DNA of 64,000 bases from Paguma larvata (GCA_030068075.1 CM057826.1:72885312-72949311); one strand, 5' to 3'; positions 46,235-57,781 are shown, numbered from the stretch's first letter. Notes: generated by a model from the sequence alone, not told the origin. A program made the numbers and translations.

Positions 46235-48797
46235 AAACACTCCCAACTAAGATACTACAAACAAAACAAAACAAAGGAACAAAATAACTATAGGCTACTA
46301 TCTCTGATGAACATAGATGCAAAAATCCTCCATAAAATATTTGCAAATCACAAGCGATAATACACTAAAAAAGATTATTCACCATGGTTAAGTGTGATTT
46401 ATCCAGAGACACAAGGGTGGTTCAATATTTGCCAATCAATGCAATATATCACATTAATAGAGGAAAGATAAAGATCCTATGATCATCTAAATAAACGCAG
46501 AGAAAGCATTTGACAAGATCCACTCATGATAAAAACTCCCAACAAAGTGGGGTTGCAGGGAACCTACTTCAAGATAATAAATATTACATATGGAAAAACC
46601 CATAGCAAATACATACTCAATGGTGAAAAACTCTAAGATCAGGAAAAAGGTTAAGGATGTCTATTTTCATCACTTTTATTCAACATAGTACTGGAAGCCC
46701 TAGCACAGCATTCAGTCAAGAAATAAAAAGGATTGTATCGGTAAGGAAAAAATTAACTATCACTATTTGCAGATGATATATTATACATAGAAAACCCTAC
46801 AGACTCCACTACAATCAATTTAGTAAAGTTGCAGGATACAAAATTAACAAACAAATCTGTTGCATTTCTATGTGCTAATAATGAAATCGCACAAAGACAA
46901 ATTAAGGAAACAATCCCATTTTCAATTGCACCAAAAGGGTAAAATACCTAGGCATACACTCAACTAAGAAGGTGAAAGACCTATGCCCTAAAAACTATAA
47001 GCTACTGATGAGAGAAATTTAAGATGATATAAACAAGAAGATATACCCATGCTCATAAATTAGAATATTATTAAAATATCCATATTATCCAAAGCCATCT
47101 TCAGATTCAGCGCAAATCCCATCAAAATAACAATAGCATTTTTCACAGAATTACAGTAAATAATCCTAAACTCTGTGTGGAATCACAAAAGACTTCAAAT
47201 AGCAAAAGTGGTCTTGAAAAAGAACAAAGCTGGAGGTACCACAAGGCCAGATTTCAATAAAAACTACAAAACTATAGTAATCGAAACATGGTTCTGACAT
47301 AAAAGCAGACACATAAATCAAGGGAACAGGATAGAGAGCCCAGAAATAAACCCACACCTATATGGTCAATTAATCTACAACAAAGGAGGCAACAACATAC
47401 AATGCAAAGAAGACAAGTTTTTTAATAAGTGGTATTGTAAAAATTGGACAGCTATGTGCAGTAGACTAAATGAACCATTTTCTAACATCATACACAAGAA
47501 GTTAAAATGCAACAAAAATCTAGATTTGAAACTTAAAAACAAACTACTGAATGGGAGAGGAAATTTACAAATTCTCTGATAAAGCGTTAATATCGCAAAT
47601 ATTTACAAAACTTCTACAACTCGGCACCAAAAAGCAAATTATCTTATTAAAATATGGGCAGAGAACCTGAATATACATTTTTCCAGAAAGGACATACAAA
47701 TGGGCGACAGACACATAAAAGATAGCTTCTCATCAGAGAATGCAAGTCAAAACCACAATGTATTATCACCTCATACCTGTCAGAATGGCTACAATAAAAA
47801 AGACAAATATTAAGTCTTGGCAAGGATGTGAAGAAAAAGGAACCCTCATGCACTGTTAGTGGGAAATGTAATTTGGTCCAACCGCTAAGGAAAGCAGTAC
47901 AGAGTTTCCTCACAAAATTAAGCAATACTGGGGCACCTGAGTGGCTCAGTCAGTTGAGCGTCCGACTTTGGCTCAGGTCATGATCTCCTGTTCTGTGAGT
48001 TCCAGCCCCGCGTCGGGCTCTGTGCTGACAGCTCAGAGCCTGGAGCCTGCTTCGGATTCTGTGTCTCCCTCTCTCTCTGCCCCTCCCCTGCTCATGCTCT
48101 GTCTCTATGTCTCTCAAAAATAAACATTAAAAAAAATTTAACAAAATTAAGCAGTACTTTATGATTCATTAATTCCACTACTGAGTTTTTACCCAAAGAA
48201 AATGAAAACGCTAATTTGAAAAGATATACAACCCCAATGTTTATTTCAGCATTATTTATAATAGCCAAGACATGGAAGCAAACTGTGTCCATCTATAGAT
48301 GAATATATAAGAAATGGTGTATACATACAACAGATTATTACTGAGCTTTCAAATAGAATGACCTTTTGCCACTTGGGAGAACATAAATCGATATGGAGGA
48401 TACTGTGCTAAGCCAAATAACAGAGACAAATACCATATGATTCCACTTATGTGTGGAATCTAAAAAACCAAACCAATGAATAAATCAACAGAAAACATAC
48501 AGACTCTTAAAAAGACAAGTAGTGGTTGCCAGAGGAGAGGTGGATGGAGGAGGACAGGTGAAGTAGGTGAAGGGGATTAAGAGATACAAATTTCTAGTTA
48601 AAAAATGAATAGTCAGGGAGAAGAGAAGTACAGCATAAGGAGTACAGTCAATAATATTGTAATAACTTTGTATGGTGACAGATAGTGACTACACTTACAA
48701 TAGCAAGCACGGAATAATGTATAGAATTGTCAAATTCATATGTTAAACATCTAAAACTAATATGACATTATACATTGATTATATTTCAACAAAAAAA
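46235..48797 (+). mobile_element. 5'-truncated L1 (RT to 3' UTR)
   Basis: It begins near the start of the RT domain ('AGGCTACTATCTCTGATGAACA') and keeps recognisable RT ('TTTGCAGATGATATATTATA' encodes a FADD-like box), the C-terminal region and a 3' UTR ending in an A-rich tail at about 48,797. Multiple frameshifts and stops are present. A CAN-SINE interrupts it at 47,930. A faint GACATG(A/C)A repeat on both sides may be its target duplication. Confidence 0.82.
47930..48140 (+). mobile_element. Young CAN-SINE with clear target duplication
   Basis: A textbook felid-type copy: GGGGCACCTGAGTGGCTCAG head, 'TGCTGACAGCTCAGAGCCTG' core, pyrimidine tract and AAAATAAACATTAAAAAAA tail. Near-perfect 18-base duplications flank it (ACAAAATTAAGCAATACT 47,912-47,929; ACAAAATTAAGCAGTACT 48,141-48,158). 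It still has the tRNA-derived head in which A and B boxes for RNA polymerase III normally lie. Confidence 0.97.
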
Positions 48798-48811
48798 CCA
48801 TTTGAGACATG

Positions 48812-48944
48812 CAACATCATAGATAAAATTTAACATACTAAATGAAAGAAGTCAGATGTAAAGGACTATATAGTATATAATTTGTTACATGAAGTTTCTA
48901 AAAAAGACAGCATGGTTTTTCTAGAAGATTCAAGATAGCTGGTA
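48812..48944 (+). mobile_element. Probable continuation of the ancient L1
   Basis: 'ATACTAAATGAAAGAAGTCAGA' and 'ACATGAAGTTTCTAAAAAAGACA' match the end of ORF2 and start of the 3' UTR of an old L1. Position and orientation fit the element left at 46,234. Confidence 0.5.
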
Positions 48945-49325
48945 CAACAGTATTTCTGAGTGTGTCTGTGAAAGAGACAAGAGCTTAGCAGTTGAATTGG
49001 TAAACTGAGTAAAGAATATGGCTCTTTCCAAGGGTTGAAGAACAAAAAGGTCTATGAGGGAAAGATTTACTTTCCCTGTGTGAGCAGAGACCCATCTTCC
49101 GCCCTTAGACACTAGGGCTCCTAGCTCTCAGGCTTGCAGGGTCAGACCAGGTTTATAACATCAGTCCTCTATTATCAGGCTTCAGACTTAGACTGAATTG
49201 CACCATTGGCTTTCATGGTCTCCAGCTTGCACATGGTGCACGTTCTTGGCATGAGCCATTTCCTATAATAAATCTCCTCTTATCCATTGGTTTTCTTTCT
49301 CTGGTGAACCCTAATAAAACTACTA
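48945..49325 (+). mobile_element. Ancient repeat, family unresolved
   Basis: The landmarks 'TAGGGCTCCTAGCTCTCAGG', 'CTTAGACTGAATTGCACCATTG', 'GGTCTCCAGCTTGCACATG', 'CTATAATAAATCTCCTCTTATC' and 'TTTCTCTGGTGAACCCTAAT' belong to a common old mammalian repeat that I cannot name. A related copy on the minus strand lies at 54,720. Confidence 0.55.
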
Positions 49326-49477
49326 ATAAGCACAAGAAAATCCTTGGTGTGAGGACAGAGTCCTAAAATTGTATTGTGGTAATTGTTGAATGATCACGTA
49401 AAAGTGCTAAAAATCTTCTCCTTGCACACTTAAAATTAGTGGATTTTATCATATGGAGATATGAATGTATCCTATAG

Positions 49478-49696
49478 GGGTGGGTGCCTGGGTGGCTCAG
49501 TTGGTTAAGCCTCAACTCTTGATGTGGGCTAGGGTCATCATCTCACAGTTCCTGAGACTGAGCTCTGCGTTGAGCTCTGCACTAACAGGGCAGAGCCTGC
49601 TTGAGATCTTCTCAGTCCTCTCTTTCTGCCCCTCCCCAACACATGTGCATGCCCTCTTTCTCTCAAAATAAATCAACAACAACAACGACAACAAAA
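49478..49696 (+). mobile_element. CAN-SINE
   Basis: Starts GGGTGGGTGCCTGGGTGGCT, ends in AAATAAATC followed by AAC repeats. Target duplication GTATCCTATAG (49,467-49,477) and GTATCCTACAG (49,697-49,707). Confidence 0.95.
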
Positions 49697-49707
49697 GTAT
49701 CCTACAG

Positions 49708-51104
49708 ACTATACACGAAAATGAGAAGATTGTGTTGGAAATGTTTATGAAAAAATAAGACTGAGGATTAACCATTCCATTGTAGTAGGAGCTGATGTGA
49801 ACACACAAATTATTGTCCAGCTTTTCTACAGTTGTTTTGGCCACAAAAAACTAATTGTTACCAAACTTATATATATACTTATATACATGCATTCTCAACC
49901 CTTTACTGAGCATCTGCTTTCAGTTGAAGTTAAAATGTAAACTTACCAGGATTTTCAAGGGGGTTTTAAGAATATAAAACATAAAAATGATTTAATGTTA
50001 GCTACTTTTAATCTATCTTGATTTTTGTGAGGCATCAACTTACATGGTCAAATTCTATACAAGCCCAGTTTATTAGTCTATATACTTTCTATGTTTATTT
50101 TTCAAAATCTACAAGGACAGGACCTCTATCTACTTCCTGAGTAAAAGCAAACAGGGGGAATAATAAAATTTTAACTTCCTTCCTAGAAAAACATCAAGGG
50201 AATTCATGAGACGCAACCACAAGTAGATAGAAGGCAGTGAACCATTAAAACTACATGGTGCAATTTGCATAGAGCTGTCAAGTGAACTCACTCAGGAGTG
50301 AGTACAGATGGTAGGGAAAAAAAGGATTTCATAGTTTAAAAACAAGAAGTTTTTTTAAATGATAATTGAAACATAGGGTAAAAACAGAATCAACAATATT
50401 AAAATTACGATGAGTAAATAGTGATTACCAGTACTTTCATCACTCTTTTCAATATCTTCAGGGACATACCACTTGGAACGTATGAAAAAAAATAATTTTC
50501 AAGAAGAAACTGTACATGAACTTATATACTGGCTTCACTGTGGAAAGGAAAGGGCAGGTCACCTCAGAAGTCCCAAGACATTGGAGTAAGCATGATCAGT
50601 TGGGATGAGCATATAGTAACTTCTGATTCAAAGTTCATTTGGTTTTCATATGGGTTTGCCTTCAACCATTTCTTTACCAAGTGTCAGTGCACAATTGCTG
50701 AAATCATGGCTTCATCACCTCTTCAGGTTGAATTCCAGGTCTGTTTTGAACTGAAATTCAACGTACAGAGAAAGCAATACCAGTAGTATTCTTCCACTTG
50801 AGCATGTTCTCTACAAGTGGAGACTTTCAACAACTAGTTTTTGGTAGTTGGTTGGTTGGCCTATTTCTAAGATCAGTTTGGAAAAACAATATAGATAGCA
50901 AAGTGCAGGTAAACCTGTGAGATCCATACAACAGGTTGTCAGAAAAAGATTGTCAGAAAGAGGTTTCCTGTATGTGGCATTTCTCTAATTGACCCTGGGC
51001 CATCTTCTCTCCCTGGTTTGTTCCCCTGATGCCTTTTTAGTAACAAATGTACTATAGACTATGTTCACCTTCAACTATTTTTTTTTATTTTGCTAGAAGA
51101 AAAA
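49708..51104. other. Unique AT-rich DNA, nothing recognised
   Basis: 1.4 kb with no identified element. The open frame at 50,592-50,786 has no known motif. Confidence 0.45.
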
Positions 51105-51275
51105 CAGAGTCACACAATATAATTCTGGAAAGAAACTTAAAAATATTTTATGCCAACCTTCTGATGTTATAAAAGTGAAACTTTAGGTCCAGGTAAGACA
51201 CATGACTTGTCTAAAATCCTTGTCAGAAAGAGATAAAAGCAGAGACTCCTAGCACACTCTGAGGTTTTAATTTTA
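51105..51275 (+). mobile_element. MIR-like SINE relic
   Basis: 'ATTCTGGAAAGAAACTTAAAAA', 'CCAACCTTCTGATGTTATAAA' and 'GACACATGACTTGTCTAAAATC' followed by 'GCAGAGACTCCTAG' keep the MIR motif order. Confidence 0.55.
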
Positions 51276-51574
51276 GTTTTTGTTCTTTGTTTGAATTTTC
51301 AACTATAATGCTAAAAGAAATCCTTTTTCTTGAGCCAAGTATAAAAAGATCTAGAATAATATAGTAATTGTTTATATTAAATATGAGTTTTTAGACAGTT
51401 CAATCAGTGTCTCATTCCCTTTCCTCAAATTTATCTTGAGCTTATATATCCACAAATGTGGCAAATGTTTACCTCACATATATAGTACTTAATTTTACTT
51501 CTTCCCACAGATATCTGAATTATATACTTAATTGATTTTAACACTACAGAATATGCAACATAGATGGAATAATC
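51276..51574. other. Unique AT-rich DNA, nothing recognised
   Basis: No element is identified between the MIR-like relic and the deleted SINE. Confidence 0.4.
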
Positions 51575-51688
51575 TAATTTCTTAATGTTTAAATTTAATT
51601 TGTTTATTTTTGAGAGAGGGAGAGACAGAGCATTAGTGGGGGAGGGACAGAAAGAAAGGGAGACACAGAATCATAACCAGGTGCCCCT
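51575..51688 (-). mobile_element. CAN-SINE with its middle deleted
   Basis: The A-rich tail and GA-rich region (GAGAGAGGGAGAGACAGAGC) are followed directly, after GACACAGAATCATAA, by the last bases of the tRNA-like head (CCAGGTGCCCC). About 100 bases of core are missing. Both ends survive, so this is an internal deletion, not a 5' truncation. Confidence 0.85.
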
Positions 51689-53474
51689 CAGAATTTAAAG
51701 AGATTCAATTACAGAATCACAAAATTTTAGTATTATGTGACATCAAAGCACAAGGAATATGTTAATTGGTCAGAATTGTAGAGATACGACAACTCTAGGG
51801 TACTTCTTTTATTTCTGATTTGGTCCACCTAATTTACAGTCCCATTTGGAGAAGGTGGTTATTTCTAAGTTAGATGAAAATTACCCTTGTGAATGTAGAA
51901 GAATACATTATGTCTTTGAATCTTCCTCTTCAAAAAGTTTTGAAGATTATGTTTTAAGTTTCACAAAAGCATTTAAAGTATTCTGTTTATTGACTGAGTG
52001 TATAACATGACCCCCAGAAGAGGTTATAAAAGATTTTTATCCTGTTGGATAAATGCTATCATATAGTATAATAGGTTAAAGTCAGGATGTATGTTGTTTA
52101 ATATACTTATCTCAAAATGGTTCTAAAAATCATGTGAAAATGTTAACCATTTATCATAAGCAATATGAAAATAATTATTAAAATGTATAATTATGAGCAT
52201 TTGCAAATTATTTTTGCAAAAATACAGAATATAAAATGAATACATAGATTACTTCCTGGTAGGTGTGACTATGCAAATGTGTGATAACTACAGACAGAGC
52301 TTATTCTCTGGTTTTAATAGGTCGGATTATCACAAGTAGTTTTCAGGAAGTGACCCAAGTACACTAAGAACATTTTACATTAAACACATCTTTTAAATAT
52401 TCTGATTCTTTAAATACCCTCTTATCAAAGTATTGTATAGAACTGGATCATGTAGTTACTGTTCTGAAAAGGACCTAAAATGGTTTCTCAACCCAGCTGC
52501 CAAGAGAACCACTTTCTAAGCAATCACCTTCTCTATTAACTCCACAGAATAACTCCCTTTAATAAAATCAAAACAGCACTTTTGAAGGGGAAGCAATACA
52601 AAAGCAGGTAAATGAGTGAAAGTTGCAGAGTCCCAAAGGAAGCATATGAGTGGAGATGCAATGCAGTAGGGACACCAGGACATGGCCCAGGACCACACCC
52701 ATTAGGAAGCTCACTGTGCTGGGTGACCCTGTTCCTAGTTCCTTACTCTTAGTACTCCCCTGGATAGAAAATTCTGAGAAGTAGATCCACTGTTGTCAGG
52801 AAATAGTTAATCCTACAGAATGGCATAAACAAAGAAAAGATCATTCCTGACATGGAGGTTTCAGGTAGACTTTGGGAGGTTATGGCAGAGGGGAAAGAAA
52901 AAAAAAAAAAAAAAACACTTGAAAAGCAAGTTTTGTTGTTTTGGTCATGGCATCCCTTCCGGGTCTCCTCCCTCCCACCTTTGTAAATCCTAACTTTGTA
53001 GGATCTTTAGAAAATTTTCTAAAAGTCCCAAGCATAAAGCTTATGGATAAAAATACTTGGCATAATGGAAAAAATATAAAAGTCAATTTTTTTTGTACTA
53101 GAGAATAAGTAAAATGGATCCGTTAGAAGAGAAAAACTAATTGTGGGAAAGCAAATGATTAGGTAAGTAAACCTGAGAAAGCAGTCCCTGAACACCGCCC
53201 TGTATCATAGCCCACCCCGCTCAGATTTAGTGGTTGGAATAGGGTATCCATAGAAGAAAACATGCCACACTAAACATTTATAAATTCAAACACCTTTTTT
53301 TTTCATTTAGATTCAATTACCACCTGCACACGAGCTTGGCAATACGAGAGATTATCCAACTCTACACATAAATTATAATCACCTAGCTAATAATAAAATG
53401 TTTAGAAATATACTTTAAATAGTTTCCTAGCTAGAGAGAACCAAGCATACAAACTTATCTCAGGGTGATTAGTT
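51689..53474. other. Unique DNA, nothing recognised
   Basis: 1.8 kb with no identified element other than an A18 run at 52,898-52,915. Confidence 0.45.
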
Positions 53475-53486
53475 CACAAGCTTCTT

Positions 53487-53908
53487 TTTTTTTTTTTAAT
53501 ATTTTATTGTCGAATTGGTTTCCATACAACACCCAGTGCTCATCCCAACAAGTGCCCTCCTCTGTGCCCGTCACCCACTCTCCCCCCTCCCATACCCCAC
53601 TCACCCCTCAGTTTCTTCTTAGTCTTTCAGAGTCTCTTATGTTTTGTCTCCCTCCCTATCTGGGTCTTTTTTCTTTCCCCTCTTCCCTTCCCCCATGGTT
53701 TTCTACTAAGTCTCTCAAAATCCACCTATACGTGTAAACATATGGCATTTTTCTCTGACTGACTTATTTCACTCGGCATAATATGCTCCAGTTCCATCCA
53801 TGTTGCTACACATGGTCAGATTTCATTCTTCCTCATTGCTGTGTAGTATTCCATTGTATATATGTGTGTACATACACACACACACACCAATAGAATCTAC
53901 CCAAGAGA
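53487..53908 (-). mobile_element. Short L1 insertion with inverted 5' end
   Basis: A T-rich tail and antisense 3' UTR and ORF2 terminus ('TTTATTGTCGAATTGGTTTC' to 'GTGTAGTATTCCATTGTATA') are followed, after a CA repeat, by ATCTACCCAAGAGACAC (53,895-53,911). That stretch is ORF2 sequence in the opposite (plus) orientation, identical to 31,661-31,677 of the young L1. A perfect 12-base target duplication, CACAAGCTTCTT, flanks the unit (53,475-53,486; 53,909-53,920). This is the signature of twin-primed reverse transcription. Confidence 0.85.
53874..53887. repeat. Short (CA)n run
   Basis: About seven CA units at the break between the antisense and inverted parts of the L1 insertion. Confidence 0.85.
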
Positions 53909-53915
53909 CACAAGC

Positions 53916-53961
53916 TTCTTAATTGGCCTCTCTATAATTTCTTAATTGGCCTCTCTATAAT
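53916..53961. repeat. Perfect 23-base tandem duplication
   Basis: The unit starting TTCTTAATTGGCCTCTCTAT is present twice without change (53,916-53,938; 53,939-53,961). The first copy overlaps the right target duplication of the L1. Confidence 0.95.
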
Positions 53962-54490
53962 GAAGCTGTCTCCTTTCCCTCCATTATGCTGCACTGATAC
54001 CAAACTTAGCTCTCTGGAAAGTGAATACAGTCATTCTTCACTTAGAACATCTTTAGGAAGTCCTGTAACATCGGGATATGATTCAAACTGTTTAGCTTAT
54101 AGAACTTTACCGTCAGACCCCATCTGTCTTAATTTAACCTGGCTTCATTTTCTGCTTCTACCCAAGCTTATAATGTGTCTTGGTCATAATGAGTATCTCT
54201 TTATCCGGGGAGTGTGTTATATCATTTAATGTTTTTCTTGCACAGTTTTCTTCTTTTGCTATTTATCCTGACTTTCTATTCCCCTTTCAAATAAGGGGAA
54301 CTTCAAGTTCAAGTTTCATTCTTCTGGTAAGTTCTTTCCTAACTCCCTGGAAAGTAATTGATGTTTTCTACCCTGTTTTAGCATGAAATTTTGTATACTT
54401 CTTTATGAAACACTTGACAGATTTTATTTTTGTTTGCAAATGTATTGGCCTCCAATATTGTGTGGTATTCCAGGACAGGGACTATGTATT
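53962..54490 (+). mobile_element. L2-like LINE relic
   Basis: 'TTAATTTAACCTGGCTTCATTT', 'CTGGTAAGTTCTTTCCTAACTCC' and 'CCAGGACAGGGACTATGTATT' resemble the 3' part of L2. Limits are vague. Confidence 0.45.
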
Positions 54491-54719
54491 ATACAGATCT
54501 TAAAATCAACCACACACTCAACTCACACCAGCAGTTCAGATTAGGGCATGTGTATGTGTGGATGTCTCTGTGTGCATTTATTTTAATCGGTTCATTATGT
54601 AAGTAACTGAGTTTTATATTTAAAATCACTTATTCATCAGAAGTCTGAGACTTACATTTATACCCATATGAATGTAACAACCTTACAGATAGTACACACC
54701 TACCACTTTCACCATGCCC
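54491..54719. other. Unique DNA, nothing recognised
   Basis: No element is identified. Confidence 0.4.
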
Positions 54720-55190
54720 TTTGTCAGGGCTCTCCAAAGAAATGGAATAGAAAGAAGGCAGAAAGGGAAGGAGGGGGTCCATCAAAGGAACTGACTCATG
54801 ATCTCTATCTGGAGAACCAGGGAAGCTACTGGTCTGTTTCAGTCTGATTCTGAAATCTCAGAGTTGGAGTGGGTGACAAAACAGGTGCTGTTGTTGTCAA
54901 CCTGGTCTCAGCCTGAAAGCCTGAGATCTGGGAGACCATGGATGTCTGAGGGCTGAAGAGGAGTCTCAGCTGAAACAGAGAGATCAAATTAACCCTTTCA
55001 GAAAGCCTTCAGTTCCACGTGGGCCCTCGGGCTGGATGCTGCGCACTCGCCTTTGGGAGAGCTATCTGCTCTACTCAGTTCAGCAAATCAAGCACTGATC
55101 TCTGCTAGAAACACTCTGAGACACACACTCAGAAATGTTTTACCAGCTATCTGTCGATTTCTTAACCTAGTCAAACTGACGCATAAGGAT
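54720..55190 (-). mobile_element. Ancient repeat, family unresolved
   Basis: 'TCAGGGCTCTCCAAAGAAATGG', 'GGAACTGACTCATGATC', 'TCTACTCAGTTCAGCAAATC' and 'CCTAGTCAAACTGACGCATAAG' are landmarks of the same old repeat class as 48,945-49,325, in reverse orientation. Family name not resolved. Confidence 0.55.
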
Positions 55191-55297
55191 CAGTCATTAC
55201 ACTCCCTCAGAATGTTTCATATTATTTTAGAAATTTGTGTTTTATGCTTTTCAGGGAATGCCTGGAAATATATAAATATTGACTAAAAAGTAAATAG

Positions 55298-55481
55298 GGC
55301 GCCTGGGTGTCTCAGTTGGTTGAGCATGCGATTTCGGCTCATGTTGGGCTCTGTGCTGACAGCTCAGAGCCTGGAACCTACTTCAGATTCTGTGTTTCCC
55401 CCTCTCTGACCCTCCCCTGTTCACACACTGTCTACCTCTCAAAAATAAATATTAAAAAATTAAAAAATAAAAACTTAAAAT
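55298..55481 (+). mobile_element. CAN-SINE with short core deletion
   Basis: GGCGCCTGGGTGTCTCAG head. 'CGGCTCATG' then jumps to 'TTGGGCTCTGTGCTGACAG', so the usual CATGATCTC-to-AGCCC stretch is lost. The tail is AAAAATAAATATTAAAAAAT. GTAAATAG on both sides is the likely target duplication. Confidence 0.9.
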
Positions 55482-57320
55482 GTAAATAGAACTACCATAA
55501 TCCCAGCAAAAGTCACATCCACCATTAACATGTTTTATCTCCATTACTTCTCCCTATGTAAGCCAATCAATTATAGTTATGTAAGAATGCTTCTTTTTGG
55601 CATTCAAGCATGACAGTTTTTTTCTACATGGTTAACTAAAAATAATGATGTTACAAGTTCTATTATTTAAAAAGAAATAAAATTGAGTTCTCTAAAATGT
55701 GGTAGGTTTTTTAAACCTTTATCCATACTAATTTTCATGTTTGTGTCCCAGGAAACATTTACAAGTTTCCATGATAAATAACAATGTTAGGTGGGAAAAT
55801 GGCCTATACTTGTATTACAGCATGTAGCATGTTAGTATCAAGTAATGAAAGTGACTCACATAATGTTAACAAGGGAGTCGTCAACATTACTATACTGGGA
55901 TACTTCCTTTGACCTAACAACTCCACCATCACACACATTAAAGAGGATTTTAAAAAATAGCCTAGATTAATAATGACACTCAGTTGAGTACACACGTGAA
56001 TCTAAAATACAAATTTCAAGATTTTTATAATTCAACTTCCATAATATTTCAGAAAAATTAGACAATAGCTAAAAGGGAAAACAAACATCACTGATATCAC
56101 GTTTTAGAGATGCTGCTGCTATCCTATTTCAGATGCTCATAATTTTATTTTTCGATTTATTCTCACAGAGTACAAAAATCCTTGCCAGATTTGGCAACTT
56201 ATACTTTATCTCTGAACATATCTTTTCTGGCTCAAAACTGCTATTTATCCCAACCCAAATCAAGTACATATTCCGCAAAATCCGCATTTATCTGTTTCAT
56301 CACCTATTGCTGCCTTATGTATCTACAACTGAATAAAACTACCTACTATCCGAAATAACTCCTACTTTTCTGACTCCTTTTGTTCCTGTGGTTTCTATCC
56401 TCTTTAATGCCCTTATGCAACATGCCCGCCTGTGGAAATACTGCCATCATTCAAGAGTCGCTGCTAACATTACATTCTTAAGGAAAGTGCCTGGACGTCC
56501 CTCACCACAGGGGTTTCTCTTCTGCTTTGACCTCTTATGCATTTATGCATTTTAAGAACAATTATCTCAGCCTGCATCGTTTTGTTATTTATATGCTAAT
56601 TTCCTCAATATTTCTTGTACTACTTATACATTAATTAAACCATTCCTTTTAATAAAAACATAAAAACAAATCAATATTACCAATCTCATTGATATCATTG
56701 CCTTTTATATAGCAAGGGCTCAATAGTTAATTGCGTAATTTTGAATTTATGAAATTATAAGAAGCCTTACTAAAACTGTCATTTTAAACCATTTTGCATT
56801 TAAAATTTAAGTAACTGTAATATGAAACAAAAACATAGCTGCAGTTGATAGTTCAGAATGAATGTTTCTTTCATTTTAAATGCAGAGACAGGATCAGTTC
56901 CGACCCCTACAACTAATAGATACAAATGCATTAGCATTTCTCTGAAAACAAAGTCAAACAACTGCAATGCACATGTAATTCATGATATAATTTGGTCCTT
57001 GTCAAAAAGAATAACCTCCCATAGAAAATGGTCTAAATCCTACGTTCACAAGCAATGCCTCTCCCCCTCTCACATATTGTCACCTAGAGATTCTCAGGTC
57101 AATGTTAGAAAAAAATCTGTTCTTACCTCTGAGAACACTGTGAAAACATCGGATTCTAGGAGGCTACCTGATGGTGAAGTTGCTACCTGGTGACACCCCA
57201 GGGGTGGAGCTGGAGGAGGGAGGATGCTGGGAAAGTTTAATGGCTTACACAGGTGGAGACAAGGCAGAAATTAGAGAGATTGCAGGTGAGGTCATGGGTA
57301 GCCTCTTTAGCACTCTCAGC
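55482..57320. other. Unique AT-rich DNA, possible L2 relic
   Basis: About 56,350-56,640 has an L2-like cadence ('CATCATTCAAGAGTCGCTGC', 'AGGAAAGTGCCTGGACGTCCC') but is too diverged to call. The 111-codon open frame at 56,858-57,193 has no recognisable domain. Confidence 0.4.
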
Positions 57321-57337
57321 TGTGTCCCTAAGTTTAG

Positions 57338-57447
57338 GTTTCTTTTTTCTTTTCTTTTCTTTTCTTTTCTTTTCCTTTCTCTTCTTTTTTCTTTTTTTCT
57401 TTTCTTTCTTTTCTTTTTCTTCCTTTTCTTTTCTTTTTTTCTTCCAT
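57338..57447. repeat. (CTTTT)n polypyrimidine tract
   Basis: About 110 bases of CTTTT-type repeats with CTTT and CCTTT variants and no purine. It could be an expanded tail of a lost SINE, and may vary in length. Confidence 0.95.
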
Positions 57448-57557
57448 AAGCAACAGACTCAAAACAAAACACAATCCATTTATCTCAGTTCAGGGAAAAG
57501 GAAATAGAAATAAATTTCAACCTCTTAGGATATTTGTAGTTCTTTTAAAGAATAGCT

Positions 57558-57748
57558 TAGGTCAATGATTCTCTAAATGTGATTCCTAGCAAATCAGTAT
57601 TACCTGACAATTTATTAGAATTGCAAATTCTCAGGTTCCATTCAATGTCTACTTAATCAGAAACTCTGGAGGTGGGGTTCAATAGTCTATAGCTAAGAAA
57701 ATTTCTAGGTGGTTCTGATATTTGGTAAAGCTGGAAAGCCATTGATTA
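57558..57748 (+). mobile_element. MER5A-like hAT (Charlie) DNA transposon relic
   Basis: 'TCAATGATTCTCTAAATGTG', 'CAGTATTACCTGACAATTTATT', 'AATTGCAAATTCTCAGG', 'ATCAGAAACTCTGGAGGTGGGG' and 'GGTGGTTCTGATATTTGG' reproduce the MER5A order. The ends are weak inverted repeats. Confidence 0.75.
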
Positions 57749-57781
57749 TATGGTAGTGGAGATGTTCACTGTGGACCACAC

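Noticed and set aside
47930..47999. tRNA-like head of a CAN-SINE as a tRNA gene
   Set aside because: CAN-SINE heads derive from a tRNA but no longer fold as a functional tRNA, and a SINE body and tail are attached.
57171..57507. Frames rich in Phe/Leu/Ser (plus) or Lys/Arg (minus)
   Set aside because: They are produced by the CTTTT polypyrimidine tract.
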